The notes under the pieces: model-generated
The model's input: the letters and a program-made list of their open reading frames with translations, nothing else
The model's database searches: none
What the model was told of the DNA's origin: nothing
Shown here: piece after piece, positions 15,969 to 24,046 of the stretch
Position numbering within the stretch: position 1 is the first letter of the stretch
Layout of the letters: each line of letters begins with the position of its first letter
Assembly (NCBI GenBank): GCA_020634495.1
Contig: JACKBR010000034.1
Coordinates: 1 to 50,808, forward strand
Direction of reading: 5' to 3'
From: Ardenticatenaceae bacterium
GTDB taxonomy: Bacteria; Chloroflexota; Anaerolineae; Promineifilales; Promineifilaceae
Length of the DNA stretch: 50,808 nucleotides
Program-made: the position numbers and the translations under genes

Positions 15969-16829
15969 ATGGAAAATGGAGAAGCGGTTCAGACGGTTAG
16001 TATTTTTGTAGGCATTGCTTTTGGTTTGAGCATCATCTTGTCAATTGCAACTGGCGCAACTGGGGGGGCTAAAAGCAAAATGACTCGTTTTGCGTTGATT
16101 GCATTTTTCTTTCCTGCGATTGCTGTTTTGATAATGACGTTTGGCTTCGATGCGCCAATTGATGATGCTGGCTGGGGTAGATTCCCTTTCACGTGGCTGC
16201 TGGTTGCCCTTTTTATATTCCCGCTGGCGATTCATTTGGTTGCCTTACCCGTTCAGGCGGCCATCAATAACAATTCGCTTCCCTGGCAGAAATGGTTGAC
16301 GCCCGATGAGGCTGGTTTTTACCAGACCCCCAAAGGGAACACCCTGACGCGGCCAGGGCTGGTAAGCAGCATCTTGCAAAATGCGCTTATTGGGGTTGTT
16401 CTGGTCTCATTTTTTGCCTTTTTTGAGGAGATTGGCTGGCGTGCCTGGATGCTGCCCCGGCTGATGGATTCTTTTGATTTACGAACGGCCGTTTTCATCA
16501 GTGCACTTATTTGGTCGTTGTGGCATGTTCCGTTTGTTTTTGGCGGCATCCAACAAATTGAAGGTGTGCCCACCCGCGTGATGTTAATTTTGTATCCGCT
16601 TGGCCTGGTTGGCGCAGGCATTGTGCTTGGCTGGCTTTGGCTAAACAGCCGCAGTATCTGGATCGTCACGTTGGCGCATGGGGCGCTCAATAATTGGGGA
16701 CAATTTGCCTTTAAATATATGGAAGATTCCCCGCCAAAAGAAACAGGCTTTCATAGCAATGTTGTGCTGTTAACGGCCGTTAACCTGACGCTTGTTGCTC
16801 TGGGTCTAATTATTCTTTTTAGGATTTAA
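15969..16829 (+). CDS. CPBP-family intramembrane metalloprotease (CAAX protease/bacteriocin-processing-like)
   Basis: 286 residues with about eight hydrophobic helices. The family motifs are present: E153-E154-IGWR (EExxxR), WHVPF and HGALNNWGQF, which supply the glutamate and histidines of the putative active site in the membrane. Such proteins include Rce1-like prenyl proteases and bacteriocin self-immunity proteins; the substrate here is unknown. GGGAAAGAG lies immediately before the ATG. Only 11 bases separate it from the glycoside hydrolase gene, so it leads a three-gene operon with the hydrolase and the GT39-like protein. Confidence 0.93.
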   Translation: MENGEAVQTVSIFVGIAFGLSIILSIATGATGGAKSKMTRFALIAFFFPAIAVLIMTFGFDAPIDDAGWGRFPFTWLLVALFIFPLAIHLVALPVQAAINNNSLPWQKWLTPDEAGFYQTPKGNTLTRPGLVSSILQNALIGVVLVSFFAFFEEIGWRAWMLPRLMDSFDLRTAVFISALIWSLWHVPFVFGGIQQIEGVPTRVMLILYPLGLVGAGIVLGWLWLNSRSIWIVTLAHGALNNWGQFAFKYMEDSPPKETGFHSNVVLLTAVNLTLVALGLIILFRI

Positions 16830-16840
16830 GTGTAAATTCC

Positions 16841-18187
16841 ATGTGGAAAAAGTTGTTAGTAGCAGTGAGTGGCTTGTTATTAATTGTGGCCCTGTGGCCA
16901 CCAGTTGGCTCTTTGTATGAATTAACGGGGGAAGATGCTTTGCTGGCCCAATTGCGGGGCGTGGTGCATTGGCTGAATACGGCCGTACGTCCCCAACCTC
17001 GCCTGGCCCCAGAAACCGTTCCCCACGACACAAACGTCAGCCCGTACGGGGTCAATACCTTTTTGAATGAAGAGGCGGAAATTGAAAAGCGGGCCGCCAG
17101 TTTGCAGTTGGCCAGCCTCGCTGGCTTTCGGTTTATCCGGCAGGAGTTTGTTTGGGAAGATATTGAGATTCACGGCAAGGGTGATTTTGAAGATCGCCGC
17201 AACGATCCGGCACGGTCAGCCTGGGACAAATATGACAATATTGTGGATTTGGCAGAGTCTTACGATATTGAAATTATTGCTCGCCTGAGTAATCCGCCAA
17301 ACTGGAGCCGCGCCCTGCCCGTAGAGCAAACCGGCACGTTTGCCCCGCCGGACAACTACGAAGATTTTGCTGATTTTGCAGAAGCGGTGGCTGAGCGGTA
17401 CAACGGCCGTATCCGCTACTACCAAATCTGGAATGAACCCAACGGCAACGCTGAATGGGGTCTGAACCAACCCGTCAACCCAGAGCAGTACACGGAGCTG
17501 CTGTGTGCCGCCTATGGCCGCATCAAGGCAGTGAATCCGGGCGCGGTGGTGCTGGCCGGGGCGCTCACCCCCACCGTGGCCATCAACGACGGCAACCTGA
17601 ACGACCTGATTTTTTTGGAGCGGATGTATGCTGCCGGAGCTGGTGACTGCTTCGACGTGATGTCGGCGCAGGGGTACGGGCTGTGGTCTGGGGCGCTTGA
17701 TCATCGCTTGAAGCCCAACGTGATTAATTACCCGCACAATTTGTATTTGCGCGATGTGATGGTGCGCCACGGCGACGCTGACAAGCCAATTTGGATTTCG
17801 GAGCTGGGCTGGAACGTGGTGCCGGAGGGGATGGATGCCCGCTTTGGCCGGGTCACGCCGGAGCAGCAGGCCCGCTTTGCCGTGGAGGCTTACGAGCGGG
17901 CGCAGGCGGAATGGCCCTGGGTGGGCGTGGTCAACTACTGGTTCCTCAAGCGCAAGGATGACACAGAGCTGGATCAATCGTTTTACTATTTTCGGCTGCT
18001 GGACGCAGATTTTACGCCCCAGCCGGTGTACGAGGCGCTGGCCGAAACGTTGCCTCAGGCGGCAGAGCCTGAGTTGCAGGCTGGTTGGGTGTATGGCTGG
18101 ATGGGGATACGGCCGTATCTCTTCATCCCCTCCCTTGCTATCCTATTCTTTGCCCTCCTCCGCTGGTTAACCCCTCATGAAGATTGA
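16841..18187 (+). CDS. Membrane-anchored glycoside hydrolase (clan GH-A, GH39/GH5-like)
   Basis: 448 residues. A hydrophobic N-terminus (LLVAVSGLLLIVALWPP) and a C-terminal helix (YLFIPSLAILFFALLRWL) suggest an enzyme held outside the membrane at both ends. The body is a TIM-barrel of clan GH-A: acid/base E199 in YYQIWNEPNG and nucleophile E321 in IWISELGWN. It resembles PslG-type hydrolases that trim polysaccharide during secretion. Its last 11 bases overlap the start of the GT39-like gene, so the two are translationally coupled. The C-terminal GIRPY is encoded by a 14-base palindrome of the octamer family (18106-18119). The polysaccharide is unknown. Confidence 0.9.
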   Translation: MWKKLLVAVSGLLLIVALWPPVGSLYELTGEDALLAQLRGVVHWLNTAVRPQPRLAPETVPHDTNVSPYGVNTFLNEEAEIEKRAASLQLASLAGFRFIRQEFVWEDIEIHGKGDFEDRRNDPARSAWDKYDNIVDLAESYDIEIIARLSNPPNWSRALPVEQTGTFAPPDNYEDFADFAEAVAERYNGRIRYYQIWNEPNGNAEWGLNQPVNPEQYTELLCAAYGRIKAVNPGAVVLAGALTPTVAINDGNLNDLIFLERMYAAGAGDCFDVMSAQGYGLWSGALDHRLKPNVINYPHNLYLRDVMVRHGDADKPIWISELGWNVVPEGMDARFGRVTPEQQARFAVEAYERAQAEWPWVGVVNYWFLKRKDDTELDQSFYYFRLLDADFTPQPVYEALAETLPQAAEPELQAGWVYGWMGIRPYLFIPSLAILFFALLRWLTPHED

Positions 18188-20252
18188 AAATTTCACCGCA
18201 GAACACGCGGAGATCGCAGAGAAAAACCAAAAAACCTCCGCGTCCTCCGCGCTCTCTGCGGTAAAAAAACATCACCGCTGGTTGTTGGTTTTGATTTTGC
18301 TGCTGGCTTTTGGGCTGCGCGTTCATAATCTTGAAGTGCAGTCGTTTTGGAACGACGAGGGCAACAGCGCCCGGCTGAGCGAGCGGTCTGTGGCCCTCAT
18401 CATCGAAGGCACGGCCAGCGACATTCATCCGCCGCTTTACTACTTGCTGCTGAACCAGTGGCGCAAGCTGGTGGGCGACAGCGAGTTTGGCCTGCGCTCG
18501 CTGTCTTTATTTGCGGGATTGTTGATGGTGCCGTTGGCATTTGTTTTAGGAAGGTTTGTTGAGAGGGGACAAGCGGAACACAGAGTTTCGCAGAGGAGGC
18601 ACAGAGGGGCGCAGAGCGGTGGTTTGCTGCTGGGATTAGTGGCGGCGGGGTTGCTGGCCATCAATCCGGGGATGGTTTATTACAGTCAGGAAACGCGGAT
18701 GTATGCGCTGTTGGGCTTGTTGGCGGCGCTGGCGACGGTTTTGTTGCTGCGATGGTTGTCAGTAAGCAGTAAGCAGTATTCAGTATTCAGTAAGCAGTAT
18801 TCAGTAATTGGTAAAAACAGTTTTGTTTGGGGTGGGGCGTATGTGTTGTGTGCGGCGGCTGGTTTGTACACCCACTACTTTTTCCCCGCTGTCCTGCTGG
18901 CCCACAACCTGTTTATTCTCGCCAAAACCATCCAGGATTACCGGATCAACTTAAAAATTCACAATTCACAATTCACAATTCGCAATTTCTTACCATTAAC
19001 CATTAAACAATGGCCCTTCCTCATGCTGGCCACCCTTCTTCTCTACGCCCCCTGGCTGCCCATTTTTCTAGACCAGTTTGGCAGCGATCCAATCAGCCGG
19101 CCTGGGATTTGGGAATTTGTTACGGCCGTTTCCCACTTTCTCACTTTTGGCGCAACCATCGAACCAGAGACGAGCCTTTTGTGGATGGTGGCGGGGCTGC
19201 TGGGGCTGGGGTTGGTGTACGGCCGTACCAAACTCATCTTGCCAATTTTTGGCGTGCTTATTCCCCTGGGCATGATGTTTGCCACGGGCACAACTGGGCC
19301 AGAATATTACAAATTTTTGGTGGTTGCCGTGCCTTTTTGGTTGATTTGGCTGGCTGCTGCCTTTACGGAAACCAACCAGCGTGGCTTGCGGCTGCTGGCC
19401 GTTATCATGCTGCTGGTGCTGCCGTGGGGGATGCGCCAATCGCTGCAAAATATGTTCAGCGATCCGGCTTACGCTCGCGCCGATTATCGAGCGATGGCCA
19501 ACCGCATTTTAGGGGAAGATCATCCAAATGCGGGCGTCATTTTGAACGCCGCCAATCAGTGGGAAGCGTTCACCTACTACTATCCTGATGCGGGCAACGT
19601 CTATCCCCTGCCGGAAGGTCGCAGCCGCCCCAATCCCGATGAGATTGACGCCACCCTGAGCCAGATTGCCGCCCGGCACGATCGAATTTACGCTATTTTT
19701 TGGGGAGAAGCGCAGCGCGATCCAGAGCGATTGATTGAGCGCTGGCTGGATGCCCACGCTTTCAAAGCCACCGACGAATGGTACGGCGACGTGCGTTTTG
19801 TCACTTACGCGATCCCATCTGCCCCGGCAGCTGAAATGGCAACGGCCGTATCCCTCCAATTTGGCAATGACATCACGCTCAACGGCTACACGCTGGGGGA
19901 AACCAACCTGAAACCGGGCGATATTGTGGAGGTGGCGCTGTTTTGGGAGACGGCCGTTCCTCTGCAAACTCGCTACAAACTGTTCCTACACCTGCTGAAT
20001 GAAAATGGTAACCTGGTGAGCCAGCGAGACAGCGAGCCGGGCGGCGGCCTGGCCCTCACCACCACCTGGCAGCCCGGCGAGATGGTCTTGGACAATCATG
20101 GTTTGCTCCTGCCCAGCAATTTGCCGCCGGGCAGCTATCGCCTGGTGCTTGGCCTCTACGAGTTGTCCAACCCCGCCAACCGCTTGCCCATCACCACCCC
20201 AAACGGCGAGACCGATGCGTATTTGCTGACCACCATCCTCGTTGACAAGTAA
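18177..20252 (+). CDS. GT39/ArnT-like integral membrane glycosyltransferase carrying four in-frame repeat insertions
   Basis: 691 residues. After a first helix (LLVLILLLAFGLRV) comes the GT39 signature with catalytic-type acidic residues (WNDEGNSARLSE) and SDIHPPLYYLLLNQW, then some ten helices and a soluble beta-rich C-terminal domain (about 550-691). It probably transfers a sugar from a lipid-linked donor. Four segments are translated non-coding-type repeats: residues about 6-29 (NFTAEHAEIAEKNQ...), about 132-148 (AEHRVSQRRHRGAQS), about 195-211 (SSKQYSVFSKQYSV) and about 260-277 (KIHNSQFTIRN). All fall between helices and, on simple topology, on the cytoplasmic side. The frame stays open. 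It shares an operon with the hydrolase and CPBP protease. Confidence 0.9.
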   Translation: MKIENFTAEHAEIAEKNQKTSASSALSAVKKHHRWLLVLILLLAFGLRVHNLEVQSFWNDEGNSARLSERSVALIIEGTASDIHPPLYYLLLNQWRKLVGDSEFGLRSLSLFAGLLMVPLAFVLGRFVERGQAEHRVSQRRHRGAQSGGLLLGLVAAGLLAINPGMVYYSQETRMYALLGLLAALATVLLLRWLSVSSKQYSVFSKQYSVIGKNSFVWGGAYVLCAAAGLYTHYFFPAVLLAHNLFILAKTIQDYRINLKIHNSQFTIRNFLPLTIKQWPFLMLATLLLYAPWLPIFLDQFGSDPISRPGIWEFVTAVSHFLTFGATIEPETSLLWMVAGLLGLGLVYGRTKLILPIFGVLIPLGMMFATGTTGPEYYKFLVVAVPFWLIWLAAAFTETNQRGLRLLAVIMLLVLPWGMRQSLQNMFSDPAYARADYRAMANRILGEDHPNAGVILNAANQWEAFTYYYPDAGNVYPLPEGRSRPNPDEIDATLSQIAARHDRIYAIFWGEAQRDPERLIERWLDAHAFKATDEWYGDVRFVTYAIPSAPAAEMATAVSLQFGNDITLNGYTLGETNLKPGDIVEVALFWETAVPLQTRYKLFLHLLNENGNLVSQRDSEPGGGLALTTTWQPGEMVLDNHGLLLPSNLPPGSYRLVLGLYELSNPANRLPITTPNGETDAYLLTTILVDK
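18195..18262. repeat. Hairpin repeat (ACCGCAGA family) inside the GT39-like gene, residues about 7-29
   Basis: Two imperfectly complementary 27-base arms, 18195-18221 (starting ACCGCAGAACACGCGGAG) and 18236-18262 (ending CTCTCTGCGGT). The arms themselves consist of about 9-base units of the type (A)ACGCGGAG/(A)TCGCAGAG. This is a familiar class of intergenic repeat in environmental genomes. Here it is translated in frame just after the start codon. Confidence 0.85.
18572..18619. repeat. CACAGAG-type tandem repeat inside the GT39-like gene
   Basis: Degenerate units of about 10 bases (AACACAGAG, TTTCGCAGAG, GAGGCACAGAG, GGGCGCAGAG) read through as EHRVSQRRHRGAQ. It belongs to the same broad class as the element at 18195-18262 and lies in the loop after the second predicted helix. 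Confidence 0.75.
18760..18808. repeat. Seven tandem heptamers CAGTNNN inside the GT39-like gene
   Basis: Consecutive 7-base units CAGTAAG, CAGTAAG, CAGTATT, CAGTATT, CAGTAAG, CAGTATT, CAGTAAT. Because 7 is not a multiple of 3, the translation shows a 7-residue period (SKQYSVF, SKQYSVI). The same CAGTNNN heptamer builds the array at 44284-44417. Confidence 0.85.
18956..19006. repeat. Tandem heptamers AATTCAC and CCATTAA inside the GT39-like gene
   Basis: AATTCAC three times and AATTCGC once (18956-18983), then after a short spacer CCATTAA twice (18993-19006). They are translated as KIHNSQFTIRNFLPLTIK in a loop between helices. Confidence 0.8.
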
Positions 20253-20576
20253 GTTTTCACTCTTCTCCGAGGAGGGAGCATTCTCAAGCTTGTGCCGAGC
20301 GCAGCCGAAGACTGCGATCAGCAACTGAGGATACCTATGCTTTACAACGGCCGTTATTTTCGGCTCAAAGTGAATTGGCTCTTGGGGAACGGACAGCCTC
20401 CCATTGTCATGCTGAACAAAGTGAAGCATCCCTACGGAGCAACAATTGTAAAAATTTTGTCTCTAGGGTGTGTGGCTGAAAGGGATTCTTCGCTGCGCTC
20501 AGAAAGACAGTTGTGTTGAGGAGAAGATATGTTGGGTGGGTTACGGCCGTTGCCGAGGCAAGAGCAGAGTACAAGG
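20253..20576. repeat. Intergenic region made of TGTCATGCTGA-type and related repeats
   Basis: No credible gene. Around 20403-20511 lies an element with left end TTGTCATGCTGAACAAAGTG and right end GGGATTCTTCGCTGCGCTCA leading to GAAAGACA, so the ends are inverted relative to each other. It is the second copy of the family at 503-600. Before it, 20290-20320 (TGTGCCGAGCGCAGCCGAAG) looks like a fragment of another common repeat. Two ACGGCCGT octamers (near 20347 and 20543) flank the element. It separates the convergent GT39-like and GNAT genes. Confidence 0.65.
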
Positions 20577-21497
20577 TTAAATAATTGTTTTGCTGAAAAT
20601 ATGATAGGTTTGTACCGTTTTCATGCCCGCTTTTTCATAGAGGCGCGGCGCATTGGTGAGGCTGCCTGAATCAACATTAAGCTTAATTTTTGTGATGCCT
20701 CTGGCAAAAAAGGCAGCAAACGACTCTTGCAGCAGCGCCAGACCGATTCCCCGCCCGCGCCAGGCACGGCGCACCCCTAAGTGATCAATCAGCCCATAAT
20801 TGCTTTCTGGCAGATAAAAATTGAGCGAGACGCCAACAACTTCTTCATGGTGGCAGGCCAACAGCCACAAGGTTGGATCAAAACGGTCGGTGTGCAGACT
20901 CATTCGTTTGGCCCATTCTGGAAACGACATTGGATTAGAATAGCCTTTGTCTAGCGAGGCTTCTTCATCTGTGGCGTAGGTGGCTTGTTCATCCTGGTTG
21001 GGTTGAAACGGCCGTACCCCAACTCCCTCTGGCCACTTTGGCACGGGCGGCTTCTCATCCAGCTCAATTTCCATCATCAAGAAGGTAAGCCCCTGATCAT
21101 AACTGGCCGCTGTAAAAATGTGTTGGTTTTGCAAATTTTTACCGCTTACCTGGGCTACCAGTTGCGAACCAGCCGCTAATTCGGCTGCCAAAGCTGCCAG
21201 AAGCTGCTGACCGATGTCAAATGAAGACGGGCCAGGTGCGAGGTAGAGTTGGGTGGAGAATTTTTGGGGGCGGTACGGCCGTATCTCTGCATACCCCAAA
21301 AGCTGCTCATCGGCAGAAAAGGCAATGTGGCTGTGTTTGCTCAGTGAAAAATCAAGCGCCTGCCACCGTTGGCGCAAATCCTCAATAGAAAGCAGCGCAC
21401 TGCCAAAATCGGCCGTATTTTGCTGGAACATTAAATTGCAAACAATATCCAGGTCAAATAAAGTTGCTGGACGTAGCTTGATTTGCTTGTTTTTCAT
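20577..21497 (-). CDS. Double-domain GNAT acetyltransferase
   Basis: About 306 residues from ATG 21497; a TTG-initiated extension to 21539 has no family support. Two GNAT folds in tandem: a degenerate N-terminal one (KLRPATLFDLDIVCNLM) and a C-terminal one with the acetyl-CoA loop RRAWRGRGIGLALLQ and the late signature NAPRLYEKAGMKTVQTY. Tandem GNAT proteins include mycothiol synthase (MshD) and many amine or antibiotic acetyltransferases; the substrate here is unknown. It is the last gene of the minus-strand series starting at 27274, 63 bases after the CrtA-like gene. Confidence 0.9.
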   Translation of the reverse strand: MKNKQIKLRPATLFDLDIVCNLMFQQNTADFGSALLSIEDLRQRWQALDFSLSKHSHIAFSADEQLLGYAEIRPYRPQKFSTQLYLAPGPSSFDIGQQLLAALAAELAAGSQLVAQVSGKNLQNQHIFTAASYDQGLTFLMMEIELDEKPPVPKWPEGVGVRPFQPNQDEQATYATDEEASLDKGYSNPMSFPEWAKRMSLHTDRFDPTLWLLACHHEEVVGVSLNFYLPESNYGLIDHLGVRRAWRGRGIGLALLQESFAAFFARGITKIKLNVDSGSLTNAPRLYEKAGMKTVQTYHIFSKTII

Positions 21498-21560
21498 AGC
21501 CAAAGTCGAAAGCCTTTCCAAGGCCGAAAATCCGGTCAACCTGTTTGTTAGGCAACTACC

Positions 21561-22259
21561 TCATTTCGGAACAAAATTGCTCCGTCCTAACCACTTTCCA
21601 TGTTCAGAAAGAGCACGAAAACGAAGCGTTATAAACTCGTGGTGAAAGTCTTTGCGGTCTCGCTCTTCCATCGCGTCGGCGTGGCGGGTCGCTCCAGGAA
21701 ATGAACCCTCTCCATGAACCATATCAGTCATTAGCTGCTGGGATTGCCATATCGAAAAAGTGCTAAAAGTTCGAGGGGGACGGAATGCAGCCAAAGCCAA
21801 GGTTGAACCCGGGTGGTCGCGAACTAGTTCTTCCACAGGCTTACCCCAGCGAATAAAACGAAAGAGCTCTGGAAGTTTCAAACGCGCGAGTGTCACAGCA
21901 ACTACTGGCTTGGTAGGCAGCGTGTCCTCCAAGTTTGCAGGAAGATCATCAATTTCAGAATAATACCCCCAGCGGCGGAGAAACTTAAGGCGCACATGCC
22001 AGCCATTCGATAAGGCGTGACCCAACTCGTTATTTATGAGGAAGGCATCCAAATCTGATTCCTCTTCCCAATATGCCAAAACCCCGAGGTTATGTAGTTG
22101 CATTCTAGCCGAGGATAGAATCGGTGCCCCAAGGGTCATTGCGGCGAAGATTTCTGCATGGCGCAAGCCAGCTATTTGATTCTTTTTCGGGGGGCATAAA
22201 AAAGCATTCAGCGTGGAGCTGGGCTTTGTTTTAACAAGATGATAGCTAAAGATTTTCAT
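21561..22259 (-). CDS. CrtA-like (spheroidene monooxygenase-like) protein
   Basis: 232 residues. The pattern TLGAPILSSARMQLHNLGVLAYW, then TFSIWQSQQLMTDMVHG, then EERDRKDFHHEFITLRFRALSEHGKW matches the CrtA-like family, in which spheroidene monooxygenase is the only well-characterised branch. No carotenoid or photosynthesis gene is near, so a different oxygenation or an unknown function is likely. It begins 17 bases after the YndJ-like gene. No good Shine-Dalgarno is seen, which suggests translational coupling. The gene contains no ACGGCCGT octamer, but a gap of that size is expected by chance. Confidence 0.75.
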   Translation of the reverse strand: MKIFSYHLVKTKPSSTLNAFLCPPKKNQIAGLRHAEIFAAMTLGAPILSSARMQLHNLGVLAYWEEESDLDAFLINNELGHALSNGWHVRLKFLRRWGYYSEIDDLPANLEDTLPTKPVVAVTLARLKLPELFRFIRWGKPVEELVRDHPGSTLALAAFRPPRTFSTFSIWQSQQLMTDMVHGEGSFPGATRHADAMEERDRKDFHHEFITLRFRALSEHGKWLGRSNFVPK

Positions 22260-22276
22260 GTCATGAAGCCTAATTC

Positions 22277-22978
22277 TTAGGGTGCAACTTTCACTTCCAG
22301 ATTATTAATATGTTGCGATGGCGGATGTCCCCAGCCAAAAGCAGCAAACGCAAGTCCAACGTGGCCAATGGCATTGACTATGCCATGGTATTGGATCATT
22401 CTTGCAAGATCAAAAATCGGCGTGCCCAACGCCCAAGCAAGTGCCGGTATAAGTGTTATTATTGGCACAGCTAGCGCCAAAATGAGCAGAAGCCTAGGAG
22501 AGCGTGCAATCCGATTGGGTCGTCCCAAAATGACGGTCCACAGCTGTGTGATGAAAATAAGCTGATAGCTGATCGCTCCCAACTCATCACAGTACGGGTA
22601 TCCAGAAATACCCGCAGCCGTCACCAAATAAGCGACTGGATGTGCGATGAGAAGAATTCGAAGAATTCTTAATGCATGTTGATTAGATACAACACGACAG
22701 GAGAGAGCTGTAATGGTTAGAGCCCCATAGCCAGCAAACGCAAAATGGGCCGCAGTTAACCAAGTCCACGGGGCACTGAATCCGAGGAGGGTGGATTCAG
22801 TGAGAAATGCCCCAAGCCAAATAAGACTTCCAACTACGAAAACCCATGCTATTGCAAGAGCGATTTCCTCTAATAGGAGTTTTGGCAGCGCAAAGGCCCG
22901 TTTCAACAGGATAGACCCTATAATGATTGCCAAGAGAAACGGTACTGCAAGAATCGCGACAACGGCGGTGTAGGTCAT
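22277..22978 (-). CDS. YndJ-like integral membrane protein
   Basis: 233 residues with about seven hydrophobic helices. The C-terminal signature MIQYHGIVNAIGHVGLAFAAFGWG and the mid-protein HFAFAGYGALTITAL resemble the Bacillus YndJ family (function unknown). The conserved histidines in membrane segments could bind a metal or haem, by inference. It is followed after 17 bases by the CrtA-like gene and preceded by 61 bases from the PLP enzyme gene, all on the same strand. Confidence 0.75.
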   Translation of the reverse strand: MTYTAVVAILAVPFLLAIIIGSILLKRAFALPKLLLEEIALAIAWVFVVGSLIWLGAFLTESTLLGFSAPWTWLTAAHFAFAGYGALTITALSCRVVSNQHALRILRILLIAHPVAYLVTAAGISGYPYCDELGAISYQLIFITQLWTVILGRPNRIARSPRLLLILALAVPIITLIPALAWALGTPIFDLARMIQYHGIVNAIGHVGLAFAAFGWGHPPSQHINNLEVKVAP

Positions 22979-23039
22979 GAAGAATCACTTTCGAGAATTT
23001 CTTTAGTGCCTAACAATGAGCCAACAACTGTTGCAAAAA

Positions 23040-24017
23040 CTAAAGCAGCTTGTCTACAAACGCTGGCAGGGCGGCTGCGCCACCGGTGTGCCAGAAGAGC
23101 ACGCTTTGTCCCCGCGTAAACGCGCCCCAACGGATGAGATCAATCAGACCGCCCATGGCCCGCCCGGTGTACACTGGATCGAGCAAAATGCCCTCCAATT
23201 GGGCCACCATCTGGATCGCTTCCCGCTCTGTTTCGCCCACCATGGCATACCCTTCGCCCAGGTAGTCGTCGTTAACTTCTACCTTGTGAGCCACGGAAAC
23301 GGTGCCCAGGCCCAGATGGGTTGCCGTCGCCGTCGCCAGCGCCGACACCTGCATCTTCAGATCGTCGGCCGGATGGTCGACGCTGATGCCCAACACCTGC
23401 CCACGAAAGCCGTACACCTCGGCTCCCAGAACGATGCCTGCCTGGGTGCCGCCGCTGCTGCTGGCAAACACAATGAAGTCAATGTTGAGGCTGGCCGCGT
23501 TTAGCTGATCCATCAGTTCCTGCATGGCCAGCACGTAGCTGGTAGCGCCCATCACGTTGGAGCCGCCCAGCGGAATGAGGTATGGTTTGTGGCCCATCAC
23601 CCGATGTTCGTTGGCCACTTCGGCCATGACCTCATGGCGAGGTCTGTCGTCTGTCCAGTAAAGATGTGCGCCCAGGAGTTTGTCCAGCAGCAAATTACCC
23701 TGGAACTCGGTTTGTTCTTTGCCTGCCAAAACGAGGCTGCAACCCAGCCCAAAGTGAGCGGCGGCAGCGGCCGTTTGGCGGCAATGGTTACTTTGGGGCG
23801 CACCGGTGGTAATGAGATGGTTACACTCTTGTGCCAGTGCATCGGCCACCAAAAACTCCAGCTTGCGCGTTTTGTTGCCGCCTGTGGCCAGGCCGGTTTG
23901 GTCATCCCGCTTCATGTAAATGTCGGGGCCGCCCAAATGTTTGCTGAGGCGTTCCAGCTTTTCCAGGGGCGTGGGTAAATGAGCAAGCAGTTTTCGGTCA
24001 GGATATTTCACATTCAT
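23040..24017 (-). CDS. ACC deaminase / D-cysteine desulfhydrase family PLP enzyme
   Basis: About 325 residues of fold-type II PLP enzymes. PLP lysine K49 sits in TGGNKTRKLE, and a Ser/Asn motif SNHCRQTAAAAA follows. Later motifs include IPLGGSNVMGATSY, ASSSGGTQAGI and DPVYTGRAMGGLIDLI. These fit the family that includes 1-aminocyclopropane-1-carboxylate deaminase and D-cysteine desulfhydrase; the bacterial majority are D-cysteine desulfhydrases or of unknown D-amino-acid specificity. ATG 24017 is chosen because the longer frame (to 24209) overlaps the upstream gene and carries no homology. It follows the MalT/BTAD regulator gene after 29 bases. Confidence 0.92.
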   Translation of the reverse strand: MNVKYPDRKLLAHLPTPLEKLERLSKHLGGPDIYMKRDDQTGLATGGNKTRKLEFLVADALAQECNHLITTGAPQSNHCRQTAAAAAHFGLGCSLVLAGKEQTEFQGNLLLDKLLGAHLYWTDDRPRHEVMAEVANEHRVMGHKPYLIPLGGSNVMGATSYVLAMQELMDQLNAASLNIDFIVFASSSGGTQAGIVLGAEVYGFRGQVLGISVDHPADDLKMQVSALATATATHLGLGTVSVAHKVEVNDDYLGEGYAMVGETEREAIQMVAQLEGILLDPVYTGRAMGGLIDLIRWGAFTRGQSVLFWHTGGAAALPAFVDKLL

Positions 24018-24046
24018 AAGGTTGATTATAGCGACTGAGGGACAAG

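Noticed and set aside
20529..20667. 46-codon open frame with a strong GAGGAG site
   Set aside because: It runs into the 3' end of the GNAT gene on the other strand, contains an octamer and has no recognisable protein features.
21411..23768. Octamer-free stretch as a sign of recent gene transfer
   Set aside because: With a mean spacing of about 540 bases and about 94 copies, one or two gaps near 2.4 kb are expected by chance. A similar gap occurs at 4514-6903 within an ordinary kinase gene.
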